Positions 18,981 through 28,384 of a DNA stretch of 64,000 bases are shown here, one piece after another. This DNA is from Prolixibacteraceae bacterium (GTDB lineage: Bacteria > Bacteroidota > Bacteroidia > Bacteroidales > Prolixibacteraceae). The number at the start of each line of letters is the position of its first letter. Positions within the stretch are counted from its first letter, which is position 1. The notes under the pieces are model-generated. The model was not told the DNA's origin and did not search any database. It was given only the letters and a program-made list of their open reading frames with translations. A program made the position numbers and the translations under genes. The DNA lies in NCBI GenBank assembly GCA_019163175.1, contig JAFLKN010000015.1, positions 372,001 through 436,000 of the forward strand, in the 5' to 3' direction.

Positions 18981-19802
18981 ATGCAATACGATCCGATTAA
19001 ACGTTCGCTGGGAAAAGTATTCAACCAGCATCCGGTCTTGCGCAAGCTCTTTTACCAATTGCTCGACCTGCTGTTGCTCCGGGCCTGGCACATCCGCAAA
19101 GAACTCCGCAAACGCACACATTCATCTCCTGAAGTAAAAGCCATTCTCGACGCCGGTTCTGGCTTCGGGCAATATACTTACCGTATGGCACGCTGGTTTC
19201 CGGCTGCCCAAATTAAGGCGGTTGACATTAAACCTGAACAAATTGAGGATTGCAACGAGTTTATCGCCATGGCCAAACTGGCTGGTCGCGTAAAATTTGA
19301 ATTGGCTGATTTGACTCAATTTCAGGAAGACAACAAGTACGATCTGGTACTTTCGGTTGACGTGATGGAACACATTGAAGAAGACGTGCAGGTTTTCCGG
19401 AATTTTTATGCTTCGATGAAAACTGGCGGATTGTTGCTCATTTCTACTCCGTCCGATCAGGGTGGTTCCGACTCGCACGACCACGACCACGAAGAAGGCG
19501 TTCACGGATTTATCGACGAACATGTGCGCGACGGATACAACATCGGCGACATTGAAACCAAACTAAAATCGGTTGGTTTCAGCAAAGTTGAAGCCCGCTA
19601 TTCGTATGGAAATCCGGGGAAAATATCCTGGAAGCTGTCGATGAAATACCCGATTTTGATGTTGGGCGCCAGCAAAATATTCTTTATTCTGCTTCCGTTT
19701 TACTACCTCGTCGTATATCCATTTGCACTGATTCTAAACTGGATGGATTTAGCAATGAAGCACTCAAGCGGAACCGGGTTAATTGTAAAAGCCTGGAAGT
19801 AA
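18981..19802 (+). CDS. Class I SAM-dependent methyltransferase with C-terminal membrane segment
   Basis: This is a predicted S-adenosylmethionine-dependent methyltransferase; the acceptor is unknown. The 273 residues contain motif I ILDAGSGFGQYTYRMA (about 54-69), the acidic residue of motif II in KAVDIKPEQIE (about 79-89) and post-motif YDLVLSVDVMEHIEED (about 118-133), followed by LLISTPSDQGG. A His/Asp-rich stretch, SDSHDHDHEEGVHG, follows. The C-terminus has a hydrophobic helix pair (IFFILLPFYYLVVYPFALIL, about 231-250), so it is probably membrane-associated and may act on a lipid or lipid-linked sugar. It lies between rbfA and an ABC permease on the same strand. Confidence 0.88.
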   Translation: MQYDPIKRSLGKVFNQHPVLRKLFYQLLDLLLLRAWHIRKELRKRTHSSPEVKAILDAGSGFGQYTYRMARWFPAAQIKAVDIKPEQIEDCNEFIAMAKLAGRVKFELADLTQFQEDNKYDLVLSVDVMEHIEEDVQVFRNFYASMKTGGLLLISTPSDQGGSDSHDHDHEEGVHGFIDEHVRDGYNIGDIETKLKSVGFSKVEARYSYGNPGKISWKLSMKYPILMLGASKIFFILLPFYYLVVYPFALILNWMDLAMKHSSGTGLIVKAWK

Positions 19803-19878
19803 GAAATTGTGAATTTTGAATGATGAATTATTTTGCGCCTTACTAATCGTTTAGTCTCAATTCATTAACAATTAAGCA

Positions 19879-21114
19879 TTGAAGACCGCCTTTTATATCG
19901 CCCGTCGTTACCTGATTTCGAAAAAATCGGTCAATGTAATCAACCTGATTTCAGGTATATCGGTTGCAGGCGTAACGGTTGGTACTTTTGCGCTGGTGGC
20001 CATTCTTTCAGCATTCAATGGGCTCGATTCTTCTATAAAGTCATTGTTCTCATCCTTCGATCCTGACATCAAAATTTCAGCAGCACAAGGCAAATCGTTC
20101 GATTTAAAAGACGGTAACTTTGATGCCATTGGCCAATTGAACGGAATTTCGACAGTTACTCCGGTAATTGAGGCCGATGCTCTGCTTCGCTATGGGCAAG
20201 ACCGGCAATATTTTGCTACCATCAAAGGCGTTCCGGCAAACTACAACGAAGTGGCCGGACTCGACAGCAGCTTTATTGTCAGTGGCCGGTTTATTTTGGA
20301 ATCTGAGCAAATTCCGTTTGCGGTGGTTGGTCAGGGAGTGGCTTACTATTTATCGGTTGGCCTCAATTTTTCTGATCCTATTCACATTTACACCGTAAAA
20401 AAAGGTATTTCTGGCCGATCCAATCTTGCCAATGCACTCAATCACAGTACGATTTATGCTGCCGGAGTTTTTGCCAACCAACAGGAAATAGATTCCAAAT
20501 ATGTGTTGGTTCCGTTCGGTTATGCTCAGAAATTTTTCCAGATGGGCAATGAAGTCAGCGCCGTTGAAATTGGATTGAAAGCGGGTGTTTCGGAAGACAA
20601 AGCAAAAGAAGAAATCAGTCGGATTCTGGGCAGTAAATTTGTGGTTAAAACCCAGTTCGAGCAACACGAACTGTTTTATAAAGTAATGCAATCCGAAAAG
20701 TGGGCCATCTTTTTTATCCTCGCGCTTATCCTTATTATTGCCTCTTTTAATATTTTGGGCGCATTGACCATGCTGATTATTGACAAAAAAGCCGACATCG
20801 CCACACTGCAGAGCCTGGGCGCTAACCAGAAACTTATACGCACCATTTTTTTGTTCGAGGGCTGGATGATTTCCTTGATTGGTGCTGCATTAGGAGTGAT
20901 ATTGGGTCTGATTGTTTGTTGGATTCAAATCGAATTTGGCCTCCTGAAAATTCCGGGCAACGAAGGTTCATTCATTTTTGAAGCTTATCCGGTTCAGGTC
21001 CGGTTCAGCGACTTTCTTGCTATTTTCCTGCTCGTTTCGGGCATTGGCTTTTTAGCAGCCTGGTACCCCATTCGGTTTATCTCCGGAAAATATTTAAATG
21101 GTCCGGCGAAATAG
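19879..21114 (+). CDS. FtsX-like/LolC-LolE type ABC transporter permease
   Basis: This is an inner-membrane permease of the MacB/FtsX/LolCE superfamily. The rbfA context suggests a role in lipoprotein release, but this is inferred. The 411 residues start at a TTG at 19879, which is the only start that includes the N-terminal amphipathic helix MKTAFYIARRYLISKK. TM1 is at about 22-45, followed by a periplasmic MacB-PCD-like domain (about 46-270). TM2-TM4 lie at about 275-300, 325-350 and 380-400. The conserved KKADIATLQSLGANQKLIRTIF cytoplasmic loop (abridged as DIATLQSLGANQKLIRTIF) is typical. No ATPase gene is adjacent, so the partner must be elsewhere. Confidence 0.9.
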   Translation: MKTAFYIARRYLISKKSVNVINLISGISVAGVTVGTFALVAILSAFNGLDSSIKSLFSSFDPDIKISAAQGKSFDLKDGNFDAIGQLNGISTVTPVIEADALLRYGQDRQYFATIKGVPANYNEVAGLDSSFIVSGRFILESEQIPFAVVGQGVAYYLSVGLNFSDPIHIYTVKKGISGRSNLANALNHSTIYAAGVFANQQEIDSKYVLVPFGYAQKFFQMGNEVSAVEIGLKAGVSEDKAKEEISRILGSKFVVKTQFEQHELFYKVMQSEKWAIFFILALILIIASFNILGALTMLIIDKKADIATLQSLGANQKLIRTIFLFEGWMISLIGAALGVILGLIVCWIQIEFGLLKIPGNEGSFIFEAYPVQVRFSDFLAIFLLVSGIGFLAAWYPIRFISGKYLNGPAK

Positions 21115-21446
21115 TTTCCCGAAAAAACCTCTCAGAACAGTTACAAGCTTTTGATTTGAGATTGCCTTGCTTAGGTTGAAGTTAAAGACAATCCGGACCT
21201 TACCAAACTATAGTGGGTAAGTTTATACCGCATTCAATCGGAGATTTTTCGGGCATCCCGCCGTGGTTGTAGAGACCCCAAAAAAGTGAAATATTAACAG
21301 TATCTGCATGTTCTATGAAAAGGAATTGTTTCCCCGGATCGGTTGCAAAACATCTTTTTACAATCGTACAAGTCGAATTTGTATCTTACACGAAATGATT
21401 GGAACAAGGTGGATTAATCTTTTTCAACAAACTAAAAATAACAGCA
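21115..21446. other. Intergenic region upstream of the PAS kinase
   Basis: This 332-bp gap should hold the promoter of the PAS kinase. I looked for TAnnTTTG elements, hairpins and small genes and found nothing convincing. Confidence 0.5.
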
Positions 21447-22580
21447 ATGAACTATCAGGATAAGACTAAGGAAGAACTCATAGCAGTGTTATTGAAACTC
21501 GAACAGGAAAATCTGGATTTAAAACTTTCCAGCGAAAAGAAAAGTATCCTGAATTCAACTTCCTCCCCCAATGAAGAAGATACGCATATAGATTTCAGTA
21601 AAATCAATGAAAACTTTGAGTTGATTTTCACAGTCAGCCCTGATGTGATAATTATTACGCGTTTAAGCGATGGCAAAGTGTTGGAAGTGAATGACATGTT
21701 TACTAAAATCATAGGTTATTCGCGTGAAGAAGCCTTGAATTCAACGAGCTTAAACTTGAAATTGTGGAACAATTCAAAAGACCGTAAAATTCTGATAAAC
21801 TATTTATTAACCGATGGATTTTGTGAGAATCTGGAATTTGAATTCGTTCGAAAAGATGGTAGTTATCTTTTTGGGTTAATATCTTCTAAAGTATTTTCGA
21901 TAAATAACGTTCAGTACATAATTAGTACAATACGAGACAATACCAAATTCAGGCAAACTGCAGAGACTTTACGCAAAAGTGAAATCGAAATTCAGAAAAA
22001 CTATGCTGTTCTTAATTCGATTTTCGAAAGCTCACAAAACGTAATCATATTTTCACTCGATTCGAACTACTGCTATATCGCTTTTACAAATTCGCATAAG
22101 CAAACCATGAAGCAAATTTGGGGAGTTGATATCGAAATTGGTATGAATATGCTCGAACTAATTGGCAATCCCGATGACCGAAAAAAAGCCAAAACCAATT
22201 TCGACCGTGTTTTGAATGGTGAGCATCTCAGATTTGAAGAAGAATATGGTGACTCAAAATTACACCGCACTTATTACGAAAATATTTACAACCCAATAAT
22301 TGATAGCAGTGAAGTTGTTATAGGCTTATCGGTTTTTGTTATCGATATTACTACACGAAAAGCGACTGAAGAGGAATTACGTATCAATGAAGAGCGTTAT
22401 CGCTTGTTGGCTGAAAATGCCCGGGACGTTATCTGGACAATGAAACTTGACGGCACAATTACTTATATCAGCCCAGCCGTAGAGCAATTGCGTGGTTTTA
22501 CGGTTGAGGAGGCAATGAATCAACCGATTGAGCAGATACTTACACCGGATTCTCAGGTTATTGTGGGAAGTTATTTATAG
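21447..22580 (+). CDS. Multi-PAS sensor histidine kinase, 5' part (interrupted by in-frame TAG)
   Basis: This is the N-terminal part of a cytoplasmic, soluble-looking sensor kinase. The ATG at 21447 starts MNYQDKTKEELIAVLLKLEQ, a common opening for Bacteroidota PAS kinases; an in-frame ATG lies 16 codons earlier. A short coiled coil is followed by PAS domains at about residues 50-165, 185-310 and 325 to the end. The third PAS domain is cut in the middle (LTPDSQVIVGSYL) by the TAG at 22578-22580. The downstream gene is in the same frame, and the 33-bp stretch between them encodes a continuous PAS sequence (RLNSAFESGIPLESF). The two are therefore one gene broken by a single nonsense codon, or a sequencing error. 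Confidence 0.8.
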   Translation: MNYQDKTKEELIAVLLKLEQENLDLKLSSEKKSILNSTSSPNEEDTHIDFSKINENFELIFTVSPDVIIITRLSDGKVLEVNDMFTKIIGYSREEALNSTSLNLKLWNNSKDRKILINYLLTDGFCENLEFEFVRKDGSYLFGLISSKVFSINNVQYIISTIRDNTKFRQTAETLRKSEIEIQKNYAVLNSIFESSQNVIIFSLDSNYCYIAFTNSHKQTMKQIWGVDIEIGMNMLELIGNPDDRKKAKTNFDRVLNGEHLRFEEEYGDSKLHRTYYENIYNPIIDSSEVVIGLSVFVIDITTRKATEEELRINEERYRLLAENARDVIWTMKLDGTITYISPAVEQLRGFTVEEAMNQPIEQILTPDSQVIVGSYL

Positions 22581-22613
22581 AGATTAAATTCTGCATTTGA
22601 GTCGGGCATACCT

Positions 22614-24638
22614 TTGGAAAGTTTCAAAGGTGAGAATGAGTATTATTGTAAAAATGGGTCTACTTTGTGGACCGAAGTTATGGTTTATCCCATAGCTGGA
22701 AGAGACCGGAATTCAACAACATTACTGGGGGTAACCCGTGATATAACTGAACGAAAACGGGCCGAAGAGGCGTTGAGGCATAGTGAAGAGAAATTTCGCG
22801 CACTCTATGCCAACATGATTGATGGATCAGCCCTGCATACTCTTGTTTTTAACGAACAGGGGATTCCAGTTGATTATTTAATCAATGAGGTCAATCCGGC
22901 ATTCGAAACTTTACTTGGAATTTCCCGGGAATCAGTTATAAACAAAACCAGTAGGGAAGCCTATGGAGTTGATGTTCCACCTTACTTTGAAGTCTATTCG
23001 AAAGTAGCCTTAACAGGTAACCCAGAGGTTTTCGAAACATATTTTGCCCCACTCGACAAATATTTTTCCATTTCGGTTTACTGTCCTTACAAAAACAGTT
23101 TTGCCACTATATTCGAAAACATTACAGAGCGCAAGAAAGCTGAACAGAATTTGAAGATTGTACTTGCAAAATATCAGGTTTTGTTTGAAATTTTCCCCAT
23201 CGGAATTACAGTGTCGGATGCGGCAGGCAAAATCATCGAGTCCAATCAGATTGCAGAAACCCTTCTTGGAATATCGCTTGAAGAGCAGGAAAAAAGAAAA
23301 ATTGATGGTCTGGAATGGCGGATAATCAGGTCTGATGGCACAACAATGCCAGTATCAGAATATGCCAGTGTAAGAGCACTTGAAGAAGGGCGACCGTTAA
23401 TTAATGTCGAGATGGGGATCGTAAAAGGGAAAAACCACGTTACATGGCTCAACGTTTCGGCCACTCCTATTCCTATTGAAGGATACGGAGTTGCAATTGT
23501 TTATGGTGATATAACCAAACGAAAGCAAGCGGAAAATGAAAATTTAAGAACTCAAAGATTGCTCGAAGATTCACAACGGATTGGAAAAGTCGGAGGGTGG
23601 GAAATCAATATGGATACCATGGAACTTAAATGGACCCAGGAGATGTATAATATACACGAAGTTGATTTAACCTTTAAGCCAAAAGTGGATCAGCGGGTCA
23701 ATTTTTACACTCCTGAATCCTTACTAGTTATTGACAAAGCCTTCCAGGATGCTGTTGCTCAAGGCGGATCCTATGAAGTTAATTCGGAAATTATTACAGC
23801 AAAAGGTAATCATCGGATAGTGAAATCAATTGCTAAAGTCGATCTCGACAATCGAAGAGTCTTTGGACTTTTTCAGGACATTACCGATCAAAAACAAGTT
23901 GAAGCTGAACTCAAAATTAAAAATGAACAGCTGCGAGAGCTCAATGCCACAAAAGACAAGTTTTTCTCCATTATAGCTCACGACCTTAAAGCTCCTTTTA
24001 GCGGAATATTGGGCTTTAGCGAAATACTGAGAGACGAGGCACGGAACCTTGACATTGGTTTGATTGAGTCTTATGCCAATAATATTAATTCAACTGCGCA
24101 TCAAACTTTCAAGTTACTGGAGAACCTTCTTGACTGGGCCAAAATGCAACAAAATGGATTTAGTTTTAAGCCCAGATCAATTTCATTCAACTACATTTTA
24201 AAAACTGAAATTGAAAGTTTGATATATATTGCTGAGCAGAAAAATATTACTTTGGTAAACACAACAGTTAAAGAAATAATTTTTGCTGCCGATGAGAAAA
24301 TGCTGAGTTCAGTGCTCCGTAACCTAATTTCAAACGCCATAAAATTTACTCACAAAGGAGGTAAAGTCTCCATTGAAGCCGAAATTAAGGTTGATCAAAT
24401 TGAAATTTCAATTTCGGATACTGGTATTGGAATGGATAAGGAAACCCTCCAAAAACTGTTTAAAATTGAAGACAGTTTTACTTCGCGCGGCACCGAAAAT
24501 GAAAAAGGAACAGGCCTCGGCTTGCTCCTTTGTAAAGAATTTGTGGAAAAAAACGGCGGAAAAATATGGGTGGACAGCGAAAAAGGAAAAGGAAGCACAT
24601 TTACATTTTCAATTCCACTAGTCCCTCAAATACAATGA
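22614..24638 (+). CDS. Multi-PAS sensor histidine kinase, 3' part with kinase core
   Basis: This is the continuation of the preceding frame after the TAG. The only available start within PAS 3 is a TTG at 22614, so independent translation is doubtful. It has 674 residues: the rest of PAS 3, then PAS domains at about 60-165, 180-300 and 310-425. A HisKA domain follows with the H-box FFSIIAHDLKAPFSGILGF (about 450-468). The ATPase domain has an N-box (LRNLISNAIKFTH), G1 (SDTGIGMDKE) and G2 (GTGLGLLLCKEFVEKNGGKI). All catalytic motifs are intact. There is no receiver domain and no transmembrane segment. An isolated response regulator exists at 31149-31526, but a partnership is unproven. Confidence 0.82.
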   Translation: MESFKGENEYYCKNGSTLWTEVMVYPIAGRDRNSTTLLGVTRDITERKRAEEALRHSEEKFRALYANMIDGSALHTLVFNEQGIPVDYLINEVNPAFETLLGISRESVINKTSREAYGVDVPPYFEVYSKVALTGNPEVFETYFAPLDKYFSISVYCPYKNSFATIFENITERKKAEQNLKIVLAKYQVLFEIFPIGITVSDAAGKIIESNQIAETLLGISLEEQEKRKIDGLEWRIIRSDGTTMPVSEYASVRALEEGRPLINVEMGIVKGKNHVTWLNVSATPIPIEGYGVAIVYGDITKRKQAENENLRTQRLLEDSQRIGKVGGWEINMDTMELKWTQEMYNIHEVDLTFKPKVDQRVNFYTPESLLVIDKAFQDAVAQGGSYEVNSEIITAKGNHRIVKSIAKVDLDNRRVFGLFQDITDQKQVEAELKIKNEQLRELNATKDKFFSIIAHDLKAPFSGILGFSEILRDEARNLDIGLIESYANNINSTAHQTFKLLENLLDWAKMQQNGFSFKPRSISFNYILKTEIESLIYIAEQKNITLVNTTVKEIIFAADEKMLSSVLRNLISNAIKFTHKGGKVSIEAEIKVDQIEISISDTGIGMDKETLQKLFKIEDSFTSRGTENEKGTGLGLLLCKEFVEKNGGKIWVDSEKGKGSTFTFSIPLVPQIQ

Positions 24639-24737
24639 TTTAAACTGACATAACAATCTAAACCAAAACAGAAGACCGGAAGTGGGATTTATCATACTTT
24701 TCTTGGACCTCAAAACGGCTAACCATTTTACTTTTAA

Positions 24738-25442
24738 TTACAGCAAAAAGCTGAAATCATCCTGAGAGCTTAACTCTACCGGAGTATTTCCTTTCCTGAA
24801 AATACGGGCAGTGCGGTTTCCGATGAGTTCCATTTTCTGATCCACAACACGCAACATTGTTCCTTCGCGCAAGCCAACTACATAAATATCCGGATTGATT
24901 TCCAGATATTCTTCGATGCGCTGCTCGCGGGTTTCACCGCCGTGTCCTTCAGGATTGGCATCCAGGTAATGCGGATTAATCTGGAAAGGCACCAGGCCAG
25001 TGGTGTCAAAACCTTTGGGATCGATAATGGGCATATCATTGGTAGTACGCAGAGTGGGGCAGGCTGCATTGGAGCCAGCGCTCCAACCTACATAGGGTGT
25101 TCCTCCCAATACTTTCTCCCGGATTACCTCCATCAGCTTATTGTCGTGCAGCATCCGAACCAGTTGCCACGTATTTCCACCGCCAACAACAATTACCTCG
25201 GCTTCGTTCACTGCTTTTACCGGATCGGTAAAATGATGAATACTTTTTACCTGATAACCCAATTCTGTAAAACGTTCAGCTACTTTTTGCTCATACAAAT
25301 CGAACGAAAAAGTGACTGCGGCATACGGAATAAACAAAGCTGTCAGCGGTTTTTCGCCCAAAAAATTTTTGATTTCGTGTTTCGGATAATCGAGGTAAGC
25401 CTCACCAGGCATGGTAGAGTTGCTAATTAATAATAGTCTCAT
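24738..25442 (-). CDS. pepE: Dipeptidase E (peptidase S51)
   Basis: PepE hydrolyses dipeptides with N-terminal aspartate in the cytoplasm. The 234 residues match the usual length. The nucleophile is S121 in the elbow VGWSAGSNAACP, and a catalytic-type histidine is H158 in FQINPHYLDANPEG. VIVVGGGNTWQLVRML (about 83-98) and GLREGTMLRV are also family hallmarks. The start ATG at 25442 gives MRLLLISNSTMPGEAYLDYP, as in characterised PepE proteins. It is only 2 bp downstream of the stop of the beta-barrel gene, so it may be the last gene of the sigma/anti-sigma operon despite the terminator further up at 26345-26376. Confidence 0.94.
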   Translation of the reverse strand: MRLLLISNSTMPGEAYLDYPKHEIKNFLGEKPLTALFIPYAAVTFSFDLYEQKVAERFTELGYQVKSIHHFTDPVKAVNEAEVIVVGGGNTWQLVRMLHDNKLMEVIREKVLGGTPYVGWSAGSNAACPTLRTTNDMPIIDPKGFDTTGLVPFQINPHYLDANPEGHGGETREQRIEEYLEINPDIYVVGLREGTMLRVVDQKMELIGNRTARIFRKGNTPVELSSQDDFSFLL

Positions 25443-25444
25443 AG

Positions 25445-26245
25445 TTAGAATGAAATAAGTTTTAAGCCAATAGAAAATGGATACAATTCTGGTCCGCGAC
25501 GATCTTCGAATAAAGGAACCAAATCATATGAAGCAAACAGGTTAATCCACCGATAACCTACACGGATTGTACCTGCTATTTTATAATCGTATATCGAATA
25601 GTCGCCGGGTGATTTTAGTTTCTCGCGTTTGCCGTTTTTCCGGTATTTAATTTTAGTGTGTGCTTCCAAAAGCTTGGCACCCGTGACTCCGGCAGAACAA
25701 TACATTCGGTTGGCATGATGTTTTATCGGGATCTGAAATTCGAGCAAAAGCGGAACCTCAATGTAAAATGTTGAAAGTTTAGACTTCTGATTTGAATCGA
25801 AAAGCAAAGTTTTGGGAATTACGCGATGATTTTCGTCAAGCGTAATTGTGGTGCTATTTGCAAGGTGATAGCTTTGCAGACTCAGACCGATGCCAGTTAC
25901 CAATCCGATAGTATTGCGCGTTTGCTGTAAACCCTTGGAATATTGCAGAATATTCAGGTTTAATACGTTAGACCGTAAGAGGTCATTTTCGAGAAAATTA
26001 TTCTCCGAAGCAGGATACATGCTGTAATCGGAATTGCCGAAACCATTCATACCTAACTCTATTCCCGACCAGTGTCCCTCAAATTCTTCATTCCAGTAAT
26101 TGTATCCTTCGTTCACCAAATCCTGAATATCGATCAGGCCTGAGAGCCTTCCTGCGCGGCTCTGAACAACAATGATTGAATCATTTTCCTGTGCATACAA
26201 GAAGTATGGTGAAACAATCAGGAGAATAAGAAATAGTTGTTTCAT
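25445..26245 (-). CDS. Outer membrane beta-barrel protein, paralogue 2
   Basis: This is a probable outer-membrane barrel of unknown function. The ATG at 26245 gives a signal peptide (MKQLFLILLIVSPYFLYAQ) and 266 residues; the frame is open 14 codons further up. The core begins with EGHWSGIELGMNGFGNSDYS and continues with alternating strands ending in PFSIGLKLISF, a terminal aromatic typical of outer-membrane barrels. It is clearly paralogous to the next gene upstream (26402-27274): both share GHWxGIExGxNGF, VPLLLEFQIP, GxxxGxxxxxHTKxKY and GPELxPFxIG. The pair belongs to the ECF sigma cluster. Confidence 0.8.
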   Translation of the reverse strand: MKQLFLILLIVSPYFLYAQENDSIIVVQSRAGRLSGLIDIQDLVNEGYNYWNEEFEGHWSGIELGMNGFGNSDYSMYPASENNFLENDLLRSNVLNLNILQYSKGLQQTRNTIGLVTGIGLSLQSYHLANSTTITLDENHRVIPKTLLFDSNQKSKLSTFYIEVPLLLEFQIPIKHHANRMYCSAGVTGAKLLEAHTKIKYRKNGKREKLKSPGDYSIYDYKIAGTIRVGYRWINLFASYDLVPLFEDRRGPELYPFSIGLKLISF

Positions 26246-26344
26246 GGCTAAATGACTAATGTATCCAAATCGTCTCGGTTTCATCAATAGGTGATAACGG
26301 AGGTTATCGAATAGTATATGGCAAAAGTAATGAATCCAAACTAA

Positions 26345-26376
26345 AAAGGAGTTTATCTTTTACGATAAACTCCTTT
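26345..26376 (-). terminator. Intrinsic terminator after beta-barrel paralogue 1
   Basis: AAAGGAGTTTATC (26345-26357) pairs with GATAAACTCCTTT (26364-26376) around a 6-nt loop. Read on the - strand, it ends in TTTTT. It may end most transcripts before the second barrel gene. Confidence 0.8.
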
Positions 26377-26401
26377 CCGGTTTTCTGAACAATGTTTCTG
26401 T

Positions 26402-27274
26402 TTAATCTAAAAAGCTGATTCCAATTGTGAATGGTGTAAGTTCCGGACCCTTTCCAGTCTGAAATAATGGGGTCAGGCTGTAAGTGGCAAATAAACTCAC
26501 GTCTTTAAATCCGATTCGTGTAGTAGCAGCATATTTAAACGAATTCATGTTAAATCCACCACGCTCTTTATCTTTGGTATCGCCATATTTTACTTTGGTG
26601 TGTGAGCCAATTTTTACTCCTCCAACAAGGCCGGCATTTATAAACAATCGGTCTTCCTTATTATTCACTGGTATCTGGAATTCAAGAAGCAATGGGACAT
26701 TCAGGTATGAAACAGCAAGCTTTGTTTTTGAAAGATCTTCGTACTCCAAAAGCACCGGTTGAGTTCTGGCAAGTCCTTTTTCCAAAGTATAGGGATTTTC
26801 GAACCGATAGCTGTTAAAACTTAGCCCCATCCCCGAAACCAAACCGACATAGGATTTAGCCAAGCCAATATTCAATTCATAAAAGTTAAAATCAAATTCC
26901 ATTGATTTGCCCTGATTGAGCGCCATAAATTCCAGTCCATTGTAGGCAGAATAATCGGGTTTGTCGAATCCGTTAAATCCGAATTCAATACCTTCCCAGT
27001 GACCATTAAACCGGTCTTTCCGGTCATTTTTGTGCTTGTCTTTTCCCCAGAGGATTTCTGTTCCGCCGTCGTGGTCGATTACTTTTACATCTTTTTTACC
27101 GATACGAACAATGGTAGTGTCCTCATCCGCTTTAGGCGTAGGTGCAATGGTGTCGGCCAGAAGAACTAATTCCGGCGAAGTGGTTGATGATTTTTTGTCG
27201 GCTGATATTTCCTGCGCATCAATATTCAGGCTAAATGCTGCGACTGCGATAAGTGATAAAATAATTGTTTTCAT
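26402..27274 (-). CDS. Outer membrane beta-barrel protein, paralogue 1
   Basis: The protein has 290 residues: a signal peptide (MKTIILSLIAVAAFSLNIDAQ), then about 75 polar residues (KADEDTTIVRIGKKDVKVIDH), a very charged stretch (GKDKHKNDRKDRF) and a small beta-barrel starting at GHWEGIEFGFNGFDKPDYS. It ends PFTIGISFLD. It is a paralogue of 25445-26245. The family is common in Bacteroidota next to ECF sigma/anti-sigma pairs, so it is a plausible regulon target or sensing partner, but no substrate can be named. It lies 60 bp after the anti-sigma gene. Confidence 0.8.
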   Translation of the reverse strand: MKTIILSLIAVAAFSLNIDAQEISADKKSSTTSPELVLLADTIAPTPKADEDTTIVRIGKKDVKVIDHDGGTEILWGKDKHKNDRKDRFNGHWEGIEFGFNGFDKPDYSAYNGLEFMALNQGKSMEFDFNFYELNIGLAKSYVGLVSGMGLSFNSYRFENPYTLEKGLARTQPVLLEYEDLSKTKLAVSYLNVPLLLEFQIPVNNKEDRLFINAGLVGGVKIGSHTKVKYGDTKDKERGGFNMNSFKYAATTRIGFKDVSLFATYSLTPLFQTGKGPELTPFTIGISFLD

Positions 27275-27334
27275 GGCTGTAATGTTAAAATTTGCCTGTA
27301 TGACGGCGAGCTATTTTAAAATGTTACAGCCCTT

Positions 27335-28384
27335 TTAATATTTTTTCAGAGGAATAGAAAAAGCCATTAATTTGCTCTCAAACTCCACGCTTGAAATTTT
27401 ACCATCCTTTACGCTATAGCCAATACGGTCACCCGAAAGTTCGGAGGCTAAACCTAATCCAACACGCGCAATTCGCTGTGCCGAGAGCAAACCCTCGCTA
27501 CTCACTTTTTTAGCCCGACTTGCCAAAAACTCGTCAATGGTCATAATGTTATGGTGCTCATTAATTTTCAGCACATTCACCGAAGCTGGAACGGCCAGGC
27601 TGGCATCCAAAGGTTCCTGATCAAGTTGAGCCAATTTGGGAGAAATCTGCGCCAATGCGATCAATTCGCGTTCCACTGGTTTCGAATCAGCTGGCCGTGT
27701 TTCTTCCAGCCTTCCCTTCGTTTGTTCGCGAAGACTTTTCTTTTTTTCGGGTTTAATTGGTTGGGATGTTTTTACCTTTTCAGGACTTTCAGCCTCCTGA
27801 ATATTTTTCTCTGATTCAGTTTTCTTAACTGCAGGCGTTGGTTTTGGACTTACTTCGGCAAGCTGTGAACCCATGTTTGGAACGGAAGGCTCCTCGTAAT
27901 TTGTGATGAGTGAATTGATTCCCCAGATCAGCACAAGAACGGCTGCAGCACGTGAAACCCAATTCATAAGCACTACGGCACCCGACCTTTTGTATAGCTT
28001 TTGTTTATTCGGGTATTCAATATCGGTATCGGGCGTAAGTCGTGTTTTTGCAAACAACTTGTATTCCTTCTGTAATTCAGGATGGCTGTTTAGGTATGCT
28101 TCAAAAGATTTGCGGTCTTCGTCATCAAGATCACCTTCAAGGTATGCGATAGTTTTATTTTCAAGCGTTGCATTTGCTTCGGATGCACTTTTATAAAGCT
28201 CTGCTTTAGCCGAAAAAACGATTTGCTCTTCGGGCAAATGAACGTTTTCGAACAGTTGCAATTCTTCTTTCAGATCGGGATTTCTTTCCAGAAAGTCCAG
28301 AAACTGATCGATCATGTTTTCGTTCAGGTTACCTTCAAGGTAATCGAGAAAAAACGGTTCGTAATTATCTCTGGTTATAATCAT
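27335..28384 (-). CDS. Anti-sigma factor-like membrane protein
   Basis: This is a probable membrane-anchored regulator of the ECF sigma factor encoded just upstream; the two genes overlap by 4 bp. The 349 residues begin with two tandem copies of a helical unit: FLDYLEGNLNENMIDQFLDF (about 12-31) and IAYLEGDLDDEDRKSFEAYL (about 78-97), each followed by NPDLKEE or HPELQKE. A single transmembrane helix (NWVSRAAAVLVLIWGINSLI) lies at about 140-160. A Lys/Glu/Pro-rich periplasmic linker and a C-terminal region of unknown fold follow. The duplicated N-terminus is the likely sigma-binding part. No zinc-binding HxxxCxxC motif is present, so it is not a classical ZAS anti-sigma factor. Confidence 0.75.
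   Translation of the reverse strand: MIITRDNYEPFFLDYLEGNLNENMIDQFLDFLERNPDLKEELQLFENVHLPEEQIVFSAKAELYKSASEANATLENKTIAYLEGDLDDEDRKSFEAYLNSHPELQKEYKLFAKTRLTPDTDIEYPNKQKLYKRSGAVVLMNWVSRAAAVLVLIWGINSLITNYEEPSVPNMGSQLAEVSPKPTPAVKKTESEKNIQEAESPEKVKTSQPIKPEKKKSLREQTKGRLEETRPADSKPVERELIALAQISPKLAQLDQEPLDASLAVPASVNVLKINEHHNIMTIDEFLASRAKKVSSEGLLSAQRIARVGLGLASELSGDRIGYSVKDGKISSVEFESKLMAFSIPLKKY

Noticed and set aside
24942-25430. 162-residue + strand frame antisense to pepE
   Set aside because: It is opposite the highly conserved PepE catalytic region and its residue pattern has no protein-like features.
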